Positions 32,605 to 45,540 of a stretch of DNA of 64,000 bases are shown in pieces. This stretch comes from Piezodorus guildinii. Its lineage: Eukaryota; Arthropoda; Insecta; Hemiptera; Pentatomidae. Under the pieces are notes generated by a model. The model was not told the DNA's origin and ran no database searches. It worked only from the letters and a program-made list of their open reading frames with translations. The stretch is taken from contig CM041297.1 in assembly GCA_023052935.1 (NCBI GenBank), forward strand, positions 100,761,063 to 100,825,062. Reading direction: 5' to 3'. Positions within the stretch are counted from its first letter, which is position 1; every line of letters begins with the position of its first letter. A program made the position numbers and the translations under genes.

Positions 32605-34390
32605 AAATTTTATATAATCATTAGGCCAAATTATCATCAGTCTTAACATTTTCAATATGTATGCATTATTTAAATACATTACTGAGCAGATTAAAATATT
32701 ATTAAATACTTTTAACAAAAATAATTAATTAATAGTAAAGTGCTACCACTGAATAGTTTCCTCACAAGCTTAATAATCATTTATTATTAATCTTACTGGT
32801 TATCCTGGATTGTGTTATTAAGTGCATATAATTTATTTAAATATATAGTCCAATTCTCAACTTTTCAGAAATAGTTTTTATGGAACGTTTCTAGCTCGGA
32901 ACAATTTGTGGTTCTAAAGCACTTTAAGTTTCCTAAATTCTAATATTTCATAGTTATTGTGGAACTCTTGGGAGTTATCCTGATGAAGGTTAAAAAGTTT
33001 GACCTAGGCATTTATTTAAATAAATTATTTTCATGGCTGCGTTTCTCTTTATTTGCCTAAATTTATTTTATTTTTTTTTTCCATTTTCATTCAATATTTT
33101 CCTCTCAAGTTCTCTATTTTACTTTTTTTTCAAGTAGCTCTCGGCGATAATCGAGAAGCTTACCGCCAACATCGTGCGTGCCTTGAAAGTATAAAATGTA
33201 TGAGAAGATAAAAGTTCCATCCCATTAAAAAATAAACTACCCACTGGCTCCACGCCAAGACCCTTAATATTTCATACCACGTCTTAACTTATCCACCAAG
33301 GAAATTGCCCAAATTTCATGAGCCCTTTGATGTGAGGAAACTTAGTCACATAGTGGAACATGTGGGTTTTACTGGGCATGTTCTGGTAGTTGAGTCAGTT
33401 TCTCTTTGGGCAAATTTTTTAATGTCATACAGCTTGGAGTTAAAATGTTGCTAATAGACTTTATCATGGTTTAATTTTGTTTGTTTCGTGATTTCTTTGA
33501 CGATAAATATTTTTAATTATACTCAATTAATAATATTCCTCACCTTCAAACCGATGTATTTAACAACCAACAATTAAATAATTTACTCTTCCAAAAATAG
33601 AATACCTTATTATTTCTAATCATCACGCAATTACCTGAGGAAACCACCCTTAAAATAATATTTATTTATTCGTCTTTAGTTCTTGTCTATCGTCGTAAAA
33701 AAAAATAAATCTGCACATTATTCAAATACAATGACAACGTTAAGTTAACAAACCATATTTACTGTTGTTATTAACCTATAAAATAGAATAATAGCTAAAT
33801 GAAGATAATCAACTTATGTTATTTTATTAATTAACCTTAACCGAAAGTGCCTCAATTAACCGGACGTTTTTTCGTATGTGAGACAATTTTAAATCCGCGC
33901 CCCTTCGACTACTGTCCCAATGTATTCTTTTGATCTTATGCTTTTTGGCATGATACATTTGAATATTGTTTATTTAATTTTGCAAAGTCGATGTTGACGA
34001 AATCAGACAAATAAGATTTTTCTTAGAAAATTAATTTTCGCCAATCATTCATGTCCTGTTGTAGATAAATAGTTTTTAAAATGGAATGAATAGCAAATAA
34101 TACTTTTTTTTTTAATTTGACTATGATAAATTTCAGCTCTAAATTAATGTTATTGGAATTAGAAATGCCGCATATCATTCAGCTACAACTACTAAAATAT
34201 TACACTAATAATAATATTTAAATAATTGAACTATAAATATTACTAGAAGCTTGTATGCCTACTCAGAGTGTAATCGCTTGAACCTGAAATAATTTAAAAC
34301 TAATATTTTAACTTCAAAACCTACGGTTGAACAACATATGCAATTAGGATGGTTCGATTATTTATTATTATGATGACTGTGGAAATATGA
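32561..34390. other. No recognised gene; (TA)n and one decayed fold-back motif
   Basis: (TA)n runs at 32562-32602. ATCCTGATGAAGGTTAAAAA at about 32979, followed by TTTGACC, resembles a decayed CTGATGA-stem motif without the GAAAC. Otherwise no feature. Confidence 0.4.
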
Positions 34391-34650
34391 TTACTGTGGC
34401 TAATCGGACGATGCTACAATGGGCGTACTAAATTTTGCCTATCCAGGTTTAATTAGGATAGAGATCTTTAAGGAGTACCTGACATCGCAAAGGCTCGTAA
34501 CCTAGATTTTACGTCCCCCTTCGAAGGACGCCTTAACTAAGGATTTTTTACACCCTTTAAAAAATTCTTGGACTACCTAGAACAGCGGGTTTGAACCACT
34601 GACCTTGAGCATAGAAGGCTGTTATGCTAGCCACTATGTTACAGGTGACC
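34391..34650 (-). mobile_element. SINE family 1, tail truncated
   Basis: Contains GGCTAATCGGACGATGCTAC, the body, a mutated B box (GGGTTTGAACCACTGACC on plus) and the head side GCTAGCCACTATGTTACAGG. It lacks the TAAA tail. Confidence 0.85.
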
Positions 34651-35849
34651 AACCCCTTTAGGAGGGTGAATTTGAATTTAAATGAAAGATTAATGGGGTC
34701 TAACGTTTTTATTGTGTAACATTATTTCACCATAAAAAAATTAATATGTTTGACATGGTCTGTTGCTCGTTTAAAAAAATTACAATTTCATATCAAACAA
34801 TAAATCACTAGAACCTATCGTCTAGGCTATATTGTTTGAATGAAAATAGACACTTTTTTTTCTCCGCTAACTCAATTTTTCCCTTCCTGGGAAAAGTATT
34901 AGATTATAAATAGACACATCTATGATCTATTGTTTTTCCTAGTCAGAAATAAATAATAAATTCACATGCTGTCCAGCAGCTAGATGACCGAAAACTTCAG
35001 AATATAATAGTAACAGTTCGCGTATAGGTACCGGAGAAGTTTAACGTGCCATTTGTCCCCTCGCCCACATCATCTGGCCCGATCTCTCCGTATAGCCTTC
35101 TAAGATGAGGTAGGGATGGAATTTTTTTTTAAACTATTTGAAAATAATAAAAAATTATATTATAATTTGCATAATTTTTTTCCAAGACCTCCGAGTTCCG
35201 AGCTCAGTATCTAATGGTTGCTATCAGGGCTCCGATATTGTGGTAGAATTTGCGGGGACAGGGTCTAGCTGGTTACAGGGGTTCGTTTAGCCGCTGTTTA
35301 CTTGCAGTAGTTATCAGGCCACGGGCTAGCAGGCGGTCCAGGAAAAAAAGGGGACAACCTCCCCCTCCATGCAAATTACACTAAAGGGGCCCCCATAAAT
35401 TACGGCGGGGACCTCCGAAAATGATGTGTCAACACTGTTATGCCCACCTAGAGCCACCGCTAAACGTTCCACTGAGGAATAACAATTACCGTCTCTCCTC
35501 TCATGAATTAGGGCTGTTTGGGCCCTTCGTGGTGAATTAATTCACTAGACCCCCTGATTACAAAAATGAGTGGAACATGGATTGGTTTAGTCATTAGTTT
35601 GTGGAAATTCGATTAAGATCAGACTTGTTGAACTGCAGTACTGCAAACTAATGACCATATATTTATTAGGGATTTAGGTTAGTATTATTTAAGTAAACAT
35701 TTGAAGGTGTTCTAGCGAACGGTTAGGGTTTCTAGTGGTCGGTAAAGTGATTTGGGGTCATCATGTTTTCAGTTATGTCTATGTTGAAGGCGTAAAATTA
35801 TTGATGATAATTTTTGTATTTGCTGATCGGCCAACAAAGGACCACGCAA

Positions 35850-35855
<6 letters not shown>
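34651..35855. other. No recognised gene
   Basis: 35200-35560 is GC-richer and contains CCCC- and GGGG-rich phrases of unknown origin. Confidence 0.4.
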
Positions 35856-35911
<56 letters not shown>

Positions 35912-35912
35912 T
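35856..35912. repeat. (TA)n microsatellite
   Basis: Pure AT/TA run. Frames through it are artefacts. Confidence 0.95.
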
Positions 35913-36670
35913 CACTACCATTTCCAACTATCGAATATGAAAAATCTCGTTTCGTTGCACTTGCATTGCGGACGATACGGCTTGTGACAAATTTTAAAAG
36001 CCTCGAATAAAGTATCGAATGTAACCAATTTTTAAATATATTACTTCGTTTTGCTTGCTTTATCTTGCTCTCTCGAAAAGTGCCAATTTTCAAATTAGAA
36101 ACTTGGAAATTATAGGGACGATATGTGTGTGTGTAAAATTAAGAATTTTATTATTCTTGATTACATAATCATTTTCAAATATGGGGATATTTCAACAAGG
36201 GAGGTTACTCTGTAGGAGAACAGTTAAACAATTCTTTCTTTTAAGTATGGTAAAAAGATTATGTCTGTTAATCAATTCATTATTTTAAGTCCAACTAATT
36301 GTAATCAATAAAACTTTCTTTTAGCTTCGCTAAACTCCTTATTTACTTAAATAACAAGAAGAATTACATTTTTTTTCTTTGTACACCTTTGCCTTGCCTT
36401 TGTAGACCATACGGAGGTTTCTCGGGACCAGAGGGTAAGAGTGGAAATAAATGCTGAATAAATAGCCCCCCGGAACCGAGACATCAATTCGAAATATTTT
36501 TTTAGTTCGCTTACCAGTTTTCATTTCTTCTCCTCCTCCATACTCTCCGTTTGCTGAATTCTTCTCTCCTCCGCCCATCTTCGATTCCCACGCTTTGTTC
36601 TCTTAGCCACAAGTATCTGATGTTTTGGATTTTGGACCCTAAACCTCTTTCTGTCCAGGCAGTCAACATC
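35913..36670. other. No recognised gene
   Basis: The minus-strand frames near 36339-36741 contain LREQSVGIEDGRR-like text that may be a decayed LINE tail, but I cannot support it. Confidence 0.35.
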
Positions 36671-36800
36671 AGCGATGTCAGGTACTCGTTAAAGATCCCT
36701 ATTCCAATTAAACCTGGATAGGCAAAATTTACGACGCCCACTGGAGCATCGTCCGATTAACCAAAGTGGCATAAAGTGACGTTAAATAAACAAACAAATA
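36671..36800 (+). mobile_element. SINE family 1, 3' half only
   Basis: Starts within the body (GATGTCAGGTACTCGTTAAA) and ends AAATAAACAAACAAATAG. A 5'-truncated insertion. Confidence 0.85.
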
Positions 36801-37679
36801 GGAACTTTAATGTTTTAGAATCTGTTTCTTCCTCGTTACCTGGATATTTTTAAATAGTATATGTATATCGTATTATGTCATATTCCTTTAACATTTTGAT
36901 GTAAAAACAGCAATTTGATAAATTGTGAGTATATTGTCACAGTTCTGATGTCTAGAACTTCCGGGTAACCGATTCTCAGACGCATGAATACTATTTCTTC
37001 TCTGCGGTAGCTACAATTGGAGGCCTAATATTTTTTTTTATATCCTTCAGATTACTAATTAGCTATTAATCCTACCATTCTAAGGTATAGTCTCTCTTAG
37101 TGGTCCTACTAATCCTGATGGTGTCAGAAATCTTTTACCTCGTCCTGAAAGGTTGAGAGTTTCTTTTGACATCAGATCAGCCATTTTGTTTCTTTTGATG
37201 CCTACCATCATATAATATTCTGCATTTACGTCTTGATCTTATAATCGATTTTTCCAATAGCCAAAAAATATGACAATATTACAAAAAAACAAAAAACAAC
37301 TCTAGTCCAGATGTTTCTAGCAAGGACACAACTAGTCAGTGTTCATGTTCCGTACGGTTCCATGCTGGAATGCTCGATTAAAATCGCGTTTACTTACTAA
37401 TACGTAGTGGTCTTGTCAGAGACACGGAGTTTTCGGGGGGATTTGTGGTTTGGATGAGGAGAGGGGGGAGGTTTAACGTATTTACTAACTTCAATTAAGC
37501 AAAACAAGCTTATATTACAGTAACTAATTAATTAATACTATTGGGTATTCAGGATATCTTGCTGTACTTTAAATTATGCATTATCTTTTTTTTTTCTTAG
37601 TGTTCATTTTGATGGATGATATTTTTTCACCATTTCTCCCCCTCGTGGTTACATCGGCACTTACATATATTATACACTA
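36801..37679. other. No recognised feature
   Basis: AT-rich sequence without supported features. Confidence 0.5.
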
Positions 37680-38130
37680 CATTTGTTGATTTATTTTTTC
37701 CAACAATGAAATTTTGTAATCGACCAAGAAAAAAATAACCCTTCTCACATAACTATATACAATAAGTATCAATATACTTGAACCCTAAAAACGAATACAT
37801 TAGAAATAGCGAATAAAAAAAAAATTTTTTTTCCTCTGTTCTATTTTTTTTCAAATGGTTTATTTCTTATCGATAGAGAATAAACTTCCATACAGAAAAA
37901 AAAAAAAAGAATCAATAAAATCGGTTATGATATAGCGGAGATTTAGATTAGTCTTTTGCTGGTTCGTCCTCCATAAGATTTTTTATTAATTTATCGCTAT
38001 AAATTAATTACATACACAGCTTTATACATGTTCATACGATAATATAACTATTCGGAAATAATAATCCATTGTGTAATAATTAGCAGCGTTTTACAACAAC
38101 CAGACATAAACTTAAAGTAAAATAATGATT
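37680..38130 (+). repeat. Repeat family D
   Basis: Shares AATCGACCAA, AAATCGGTTATGATATAGC and AATAATAATCCATTGTGTAA with 54540-54860 and 10031-10255. The copies are strongly diverged. Confidence 0.45.
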
Positions 38131-38337
38131 GTATATGAAATAAATTATTACTTTAACCTTCTAATAAAATCTATATGATATATAACTCTTGTAGTATCAA
38201 TGCATTAGTGAGGTGTTATGAATAAAATATTAAATAATATATTATAATATAATATATCAGATATCAAACAATAAATAAATAATAATAATAAAAATAATAA
38301 ATTAAAAATTGCAAATAATATATTGTAATATAATATA

Positions 38338-39029
38338 CGAGGCATGTTTTTTAACTAAGTACCGTTTTGCGATTCTGCCGCCGCAGCGCTATGATCGGCG
38401 TTTTGCGCATGCGCGCTGGTTACTTACATCTCTTGTCTACGCACTGACGCTGTTACAGTCAGATTTTTCAGTGTATACGTTGTTTACTGAGTGTTTAAGA
38501 TGCCTCCGACAATCGTGAGTCCCGCTGATTTTGAAGTACGGGCTGTTATACGATTTCTTAGTGCTAAAGGCGTAAAATTGGTCGATATTCATCGATTGAG
38601 TACGAGTATCGTTTTGCTGCATGACAATGCCCGTCCACATGTGGCTAATCAGATCAAAGATCTCATCAAATCATTTAAATGGGAAACTCTAGATCATCCT
38701 TCATACAGCCCTGATCTGGCGTCCATTTGTTCCTGCACTTGAAGAAACACCTGGGCGGTCGGCGTCTTCAAGACGATAACGAAATCAAAACATTTGGGAT
38801 GCAGTGGTTAACAAGTCAGCCGGCGCAGAATTTTTCGAGGAGGGTATTCAAAAACTGGTGCCGCGTTATGACAAACGTTATGCCTCAAAATTCATGGAAA
38901 TTATGTAGAAAAGTAGATTAAGGTACAGGCTTTCATGTAAAAATAAAATTATTATATAATTATTAGTATATCTTTGCACGTCTTTTTTCAATTCCAAAAC
39001 GGTACTTACTTAAAAAACATTCCTCTTAT
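38338..39029 (+). mobile_element. Mariner element, internally deleted
   Basis: About 30-bp inverted ends (ATGTTTTTTAACTAAGTACC at the left, its near complement before 39029) flanked by TA. It carries the deleted transposase described in the next entry. The length of about 690 bp is far below the roughly 1.3 kb of complete mariners. Confidence 0.85.
38500..38742 (+). pseudogene. Deleted mariner transposase
   Basis: Starts MPPTIVSPADFEVRAVIRFL, the N-terminal helix-turn-helix region. After 32 residues it joins in frame to the catalytic half with LLHDNARPHVANQ (second aspartate) and LDHPSYSPDLA. A small deletion after SPDLA shifts the frame. The remaining C-terminus (HLKKHLGGRRLQDDNEIKTF) continues in another frame to about 38920. 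The first catalytic aspartate and the linker are lost, so it cannot transpose. Confidence 0.85.
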
Positions 39030-39763
39030 CCAATATAAATAAAATATCAAAACTGCAAAAACACCATTGTCCAAAGCAATTTCTGTTCAGTCAGATAATT
39101 TCATATGAAATTGCGGACTGATTTCTAATAAATATTATTAATGTTTAAAACCATTTTCGGCTATCATTTAATTATTTTCAGATTGAATTGAGTTGGATTG
39201 ATTTCGGAAAACAAATTCTTTTCGAAATATGCTTTATCTAAATCGGATTATTATCACGCCTGTTTTTTTATTCAGGATATCATGAACAAACGCTATTTAA
39301 AATAATCTGATGAGTTGGTTGCATGACTCTTCATTCGTGGACATCGCATGTCCCGCACTGTGCTGATTTCTAAATATCTCTAGAACACTCCATAATCACG
39401 TAGTTTTAATTGATATTCGAGACCTATTCTGGGAACGTGTAATGTTATGTTCCATATGGAGTCCTACTTCGTGACAGTGCGCTTATGCATGAGTTTCATT
39501 GAAATTGTGATGTATTAGGAATCTTTTCGTTTTGTGTATTTTAAAAACACTAATATCCAACAAAAAAATCACTTTAGATTATATAATATTGTATGATGTT
39601 TTTTTTTTCATAATCGCATGTGAAGGAAACTAATTGTATATTAGTAAACAGTATATTATACAGTAATATTTTGTATCACGTAGCAGCATGACATTTATGA
39701 GGTAATAGAATGTACAGTAGAATTTATTTATTCATTAAGCATTCATTATTTCTTTATTGTAGT
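39030..39763. other. No recognised feature
   Basis: AT-rich, no supported gene. Confidence 0.5.
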
Positions 39764-40517
39764 TTTTACTTTCACTTACCTATATTTTTTAAATTTATTT
39801 AAATTTTAATAAATACTTATATATGTAATGTAGCGATCGTGAAAATTTTCGAATTCCAGTTTTCAACTGAAATAAATGTTTTAGGGATCCCCGTATTCAA
39901 ATAACGAAGTCTCTGTGTCTTACGTCTAGCACGAAAACGTCGTACGAAACTAAACTTTCATATTTAAGACCAACTGTACACCCGAGATGTTACACCAATT
40001 TTTTCACCAAAATCAGCTGACTAGAAATGCTACTCTATACCATGCATATTGCATCCTTTAGCGATTTTCTAAAAAACGGCTCTAAGAATTTTGGTAAAAC
40101 TTGCTAAATCTATGTAAAATTTAACAGGCTTTGATATCATATAGGTTTCATTCTGATTGAAATAGTCTAACAGGGCTTAAATTCCGATATTTTAAATTTT
40201 CCTCCTCTAAAGTACCTTTTATTTTGTAGATTTGAAAAAAAACTAAATATATCATCTTATTAGCGTTAAAAAAAAAAAACAGCTAAATATACAACGAATT
40301 TGATAACAAATTGAGGGAGAAAAGAGCAAAAATTTTGTTTCGGTAATTTTATTTTTTTTACATGAGAGTAGTTATATGGATATATAATGTGCCGTTGGAA
40401 AACTAAACTTTAGAAAAAGTGATATATGATATAATTATTTATGGAAGCTGATGTAACTTCATTTAATAGTTCCTAAATTGATTATAACAACCGAGGTAGG
40501 TGAGTGTCGTGTGCATT
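39764..40517 (+). repeat. Repeat family A
   Basis: From TTTTTACTTTCACTTACC to GAGTGTCGTGTGCATTTTT. It contains the family landmarks TCGTGAAAATTTTCGAATTC, TTTCATATTTAAGAC and GTGCCGTTGGAAAACTAAA. No open frame. Confidence 0.75.
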
Positions 40518-41752
40518 TTTTATTATTATTTTTTTTTATTCGCTCCAAAGTCCATACGTTTAGATTAAATACATATTTTCTTCAGCGACGTAGCTGAAAC
40601 AGGTTAATAACAAGTCTCAAAGTGTACAAAACTTAATTTATCTTTTTTTTAGCAATCTAAGCTTAGCAAGTGTGATTATATATTTTTAAATAATTTTATA
40701 ATGAGAATTTTACAAAGTCTTAATTCTTCTATTCGAAAAGAGGATGATGACGTAAAAAAGTAGATCAGTGACGGCACTCCACAAAGCTAAATAGCTCTTA
40801 TAAGAGGATTTTTTTTTTTTTTTTTAACTTATTTTTATAAGAGTAAGCTTATTTATTTTTACAATTGAGCTAATACGAAGTGATAGTTTCTTTCATTTTC
40901 CTGATCGTCCATTTTTTTTTTTTAAGGGATACATTTATTTATTCTTATTTACTACTGCCATTTATATTGCGTCAATAAGAGAATTCATAATTACGTTGCT
41001 GCTATGTAAGGCATGTGGTAGGTCAACACTTCCATTTGACTCTATTTCTTCCAATGGACGTTTTCTACACACTTAGTACGTTTTTACGTTTCCTGTCGTG
41101 GAAAACCTTATTAGTGTCAATAGATCAATAGAAAACTTTCCGTATGAAATTCTTCAGATTAGCTCTTTGTAACTGGTTCTTAGACTGTGTATGGTGGTCA
41201 GTCTAGCTTGAAAACGAATAGTCGCACAAAAATGAAATTATTAATTTATCATAAGCATATGTCAAAGGTATAACTTTTATTCCAGTAGATTTTTTTGTTG
41301 GTTTTCATTTCGGTTTATTTAAAACATCTCAAAAAGAATGGAATGAGACATAAACTCTTAAGAGTCGGCTATTTCAGCAGCCTTGAAAGTTATTGTTAGC
41401 GAACATTCCATTTGCCCGGAGAAACTGTTATATATAAAGCCGAGGGGTTGTAAGTAGAAGATGATGTGTACGAGGGAAGGAAGAAGAGTTGGCCCATAAA
41501 GGTGATGAAGGTGGCGTAGAGGAAGGACGTGAAGTGTCATCTACCGGGCACTGTTTACAGTTACCGTTTAGCCCTTTTTGTCTAGGACCCAGGGTCCTAA
41601 GACCTCCAACGGCTGTTACTCGTTAAGGAAGGGTGCTTCTGCTCCGGTTTTATACTATGTAAAATAAGTATAACCGTTCTTGTCCTCGCTTCTAGTCTAG
41701 TAGATGATATTTGCATGTAAAGTAGAACATCGTAAGTTCAAATCTTTAAAAC
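40518..41752. other. No recognised gene
   Basis: AT-rich. The minus-strand frame 41358-41540 has no recognised family. Confidence 0.5.
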
Positions 41753-41765
41753 TAATAAAATAGAA

Positions 41766-42611
41766 TTGTGGATGTAATTAGTTGACCGTTGAGAATTACT
41801 GGAAGGAATTAGTCCAGGTGGCGGTCATTAAATGAAACAACTAAATAGTTTCAACTATTTATTGTTTGCCAACGTTTCGACCCCCTTTGTGGGTCATCAT
41901 CAGGACTTTTTAGAACTGGAATCGTGGTGATGAAAAGAGCGTGAGTCACCTGGAGGTTTAGAAATGATGGCTTGTTGATATGAGAATGCCTGCTGTTGTT
42001 GAGATGTAGATAGTATGTCCTGCTTGCGATTTTGTATCCTGGCGCTGCGGCGGAGAGTTGAAGTGGATGTATCTTTTTGTTGTTCCCGTGTTCTTTTTAT
42101 CATTGTGGATGTAATTAGTTGACCGTTGAGAATTACTGGAAGGAATTAGTCCGGGTGGCGGTCATTAAATGAAACAACTAAATAGTTTCAACTATTTATT
42201 GTTTGCCAACGTTTCGACCCCCTTTGTGGGTCATCATCAGGACTTTTTAGAACTGGAATTGTGGTGATGAAAAGAGCGTGAGTCATTACATCCAACTAAT
42301 TACATCCACAATGATAAAAAGAACACGGGAACAACAAAAAGATACATCCACTTCAACTCTCCGCCGCAGCGCCAGAATACAAAATCGCAAGCAGGACATA
42401 CTATATACGTCTCAACAATAGCAGGCATTCTCATATCAACAAGCCATCATTTCTACACCTCCAGGTGACTCACGCTCTTTTCATCACCACAATTTCAGTC
42501 CTAAAAAGCCCTGATGACGACCCACAAAAGGGGTCGAATCGTTGGCAAACAATAGTTGAAACTATTTAGTTGTTTCATTTAATGATCGCCACCCGGACTA
42601 ATTCCTTCCAG
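41766..42611. mobile_element. Penelope-like composite: three partial copies (-,-,+) in one insertion
   Basis: Copy 1 (minus, 41766-42115) and copy 2 (minus, about 42106-42290) are direct repeats. Copy 3 (plus, about 42296-42611) is inverted. Each has the CCAACGTTTCG / TCATCATCAGG end. TAATAAAATAGAA flanks the whole (41753-41765, 42612-42624), so the three-part structure was inserted at once. Tandem and inverted partial copies are typical of Penelope-like elements (family knowledge). Confidence 0.75.
41900..42103 (-). CDS. Short open frame in the Penelope-like composite, function unknown
   Basis: 67 codons starting MIKRTREQQKDTSTSTLRRS and rich in Ser, Gln, Arg and His, without domains I know. 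It starts right after the conserved end (ATCCACAATG), where the first ORF of such an element could start. The copy on the plus strand (about 42313-42500) has the same beginning but an early stop (CAATAG). It may be the N-terminus of a longer ORF cut off by the rearrangement. I do not assign a function. Confidence 0.25.
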   Translation of the reverse strand: MIKRTREQQKDTSTSTLRRSARIQNRKQDILSTSQQQQAFSYQQAIISKPPGDSRSFHHHDSSSKKS

Positions 42612-42734
42612 TAATAAAATAGAAGTTTGGTCTAAACATATTTATAAGAGTTGCGGGCAAGTTCTATTAATCCATAATCATCAGCTGATTATTATTCAGA
42701 CTTTTCAGTCCGTTGTTTATGTGTTCGACTGCTA

Positions 42735-42985
42735 CATTTAATTGTTTAGCAACCGATCGATCCTGGAATTGAAGAGATCCTCTTGGGACTCACTCACCCT
42801 TTATAAAATAAGTATCCCTAATTAGATGAAACACGTGGCGGTTGATTGTGACATTGGCCAAATCAACTCTCAGCACGTATCAATGAAGTACTGAGCCCAA
42901 GACCCTTAATGGGTTTTAGTGAATTATGGTCACCTAGTGTTAAGCATCGCCATAGGAACCTCAAGTCAAATGGAACAGGGTTGAT
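42735..42985 (+). mobile_element. SINE family 2, diverged
   Basis: Has CCCTTTATAAAATAAGTATC and TACTGAGCCCAAGACCCTTA, matching the body and tail of 25699-26000. The head is decayed. Confidence 0.6.
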
Positions 42986-44193
42986 TTAATTTGTGTTGAT
43001 CTCTGCAGGCTGTAAATCTAGATCTTATTTTGCTGCTGAAAAAAAAACAGTTATTTTTGCATTAAATAAGGTAGAAAAGGCCGTTGTAGGATTTTTTAAT
43101 ATTTTAATTTTAAATCAATTATCACAATTTTTGATATGAATTAACCCTCATCTAATGTTTTGTTAGATACTTTAGTTATTTTTATTTATCTAAATAATGC
43201 TATGACATTGCGCTCGAGATGAAGTACGTCTGAGTAAGGTTCGGCAGCAGTTTTAGCACAGTCCTGGTTTTTAGATATCTATTTTCATTTATATTTCAAC
43301 AAGTAAATGCACATTACTTATAAATACTTACATATTGCACACATTACTTATTAATACACATTAAAGATTTTTTCACTTACTGCCAATATGTATTTGTACT
43401 TTCTATTTCATGAGCATCTATCTTGAAGTTTTGCTTGAGGGACCTACATCTTTGGCTTTGAGATCTTCCGATTATTTGTATTTTAGATATAATCTTACTT
43501 TTTTTGGAAGCTGGAGAGGAGTTACTTTTATTTGCTCTCAATATTGGAAATAAAAAAAATACATTTTATTGGAATGCTTGGCCAATTTTTTTTCTCGCGG
43601 ATATTTGTCTCCTGTAATCGTTGTTATGATATAATTCACTTTCCCTAGTTGACTTAAACATTTATAAAAACGTGAGAATCATGGAGGGGCCTTGGAAGGC
43701 ATTAGCTAACTGGAGGTAGTAAATCTTGGAGTGGGTGGCAGTGGGGCCTTTAGGCTGCGCGACGGGTGACATATGTCTCGGCCTCCCGAGGGAGGAATTG
43801 TGGTCCAACCCTCTTCTCTTCTTCCCACTGACCGGGGTCGACTCTTACCTAATAGTATTTCTCTTTATTTTATAGCCATTATTCACTGTTTCTTTAACTA
43901 AATAAATGTTTGGAGGACCCCGTCTCATATGCTTTTAACAGCCAATATTGGAATACTTGCTATACATACATATCGGGGAGGGCTTCAATACATCTTCAGC
44001 TCCAAATCATATATACCTTGTACAGTAATATATATAAGTACCTGATAAATAGAAAAAGTAAATGTAGGGTAGGACTAGATCCTCTAAGAATAACATGATT
44101 AAACATTACATTAAAGCCATAGCCTCAAAACACTATTTAAATATTGAATAAATAAAACAATAATATGTTAATCTCAGAAAATATATTTTACGA
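42986..44193. other. No recognised gene
   Basis: AT-rich except 43680-43850, a GC-richer patch of unknown origin. Confidence 0.45.
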
Positions 44194-45080
44194 TATCTGG
44201 TGCGGGCAACACACGACTTTCACTTACCACCGGTGTTAAAATAGATTAAAAAATTTTTGAAATACAGTTAGAGATAAAAATGAGTGAAACTAATAAAGAA
44301 TTAATTAAATTGAATTTCTATAGAAACATGTGTTTTATTAAAAAATCCATTATATTTATTAACTTTTACAAGCTTATGTTTAAGATAATATTTTTTCTAG
44401 TATTAGTAGTAGTAGTATTTCTATTAGTAGCGTTCCAACGGCATATAATACATGTATATTACTGTTCTTATGCTCGAAAACAAAAAATTGCATTAAAAAA
44501 ATATTTTTTCTGTTTTCTCCTTTAGTTGTATATCGAATTCGTTCAACTTCTATATTTAACTGGTTTTTTTTTTTATGAATGGTAACAAAATAATATCGTT
44601 ATTTTTATAGAATCTAAAAATTAAAGGTACTGTAGAGGAAGACAATTTAAAATATCGGTATTTAAGCCCTGCCATACTATTTCAATCAAAATTAAACCTA
44701 CATCACATTAAGGCCCATTATATTTTACATTGATGTAGAGAGTTTAATCAAAATCGTTACAGCCGTTTTTGAGAGAAGATGCAAAATGCATGCTATAAAG
44801 TAGATCTTCTGGTCAGCTGATTTTAATGGAAACGATTTTGTAACATTTTGGGTGTATAGTTGTCTTAAATATGAAATTTCAGTTTCATAGGACTTTTCGT
44901 TTACCCTCGGGAGTTATTACACACACACGGACACATAGACCTCTTTGCGGGACTTAGTTATTTCCACTCAGAAGACCCTAAATCGTGTATTTCCGATGAA
45001 AACTGGAATTCGAACATTTTCACGATCGCAATACTTTCCCTTACTATATATTTCATATATAGCTAAGTGAAAGTAAAAAC
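44194..45080 (-). repeat. Repeat family A, near complete
   Basis: A minus-strand copy of 887 bp. It starts at the ATCTGGTGCGGGCAACACAC side and ends CTAAGTGAAAGTAAAAAC. It contains the unexpanded microsatellite site (ACACACACGGACACATAGAC). This is the best model for family length. No significant open frame. Confidence 0.8.
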
Positions 45081-45221
45081 TTACTTGAAACTTAACGTGA
45101 AAGTAAAAACGAAATGGGTTAGGTCAAATAGAGCTCTTATGGACACCCGACTGTTGGGTTTTCAGTGCCTTTTTTTGCATGTTTATGTCTTTATTAATTT
45201 ACTTTCGCCTTCCTTATCCTG

Positions 45222-45540
45222 CTATATTTTGTTAAACATCTCGATTATTTTGAGAATATGGAATGTTCTCACTAAGTTAGTGCTGCTATCACCGAGTTGG
45301 TGTAGCAGTTTTCTGTCCATCCCTGTTTGATGAAAAATTTCCCCATACAACGGACATACATCTTGAAATTGAACAGTAGTCCACTGCACGTCAAATTTTG
45401 GTGGTGTAGTTCTTTTTATATGAAATTCGTGACTTAAATGCGTTTGTCCAATCCTAATTCTAGCGATGACAATTTCTTCCCTCTTTCTGCTTCGTTGTGA
45501 GCTCTGCCATGCTTTAGTTACTTCTGATGCTTTTTAAGTT
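45222..45540 (-). pseudogene. LINE ORF2 C-terminal tail (Jockey/R1 type)
   Basis: On the minus strand an open stretch of about 100 codons contains KAWQSSQRSRKREEIVIARI, then RIGQTHLSHEF, then a decayed zinc-finger-like end (VQWTTVQFQDVCPLYGEIF) and a stop at about 45222. The AR-RIG-TH-SH pattern is standard in the region after the reverse transcriptase or RNase H of Jockey/R1 LINEs. There is no start codon and the first cysteines of the finger are lost, so it is a fragment. Confidence 0.65.
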
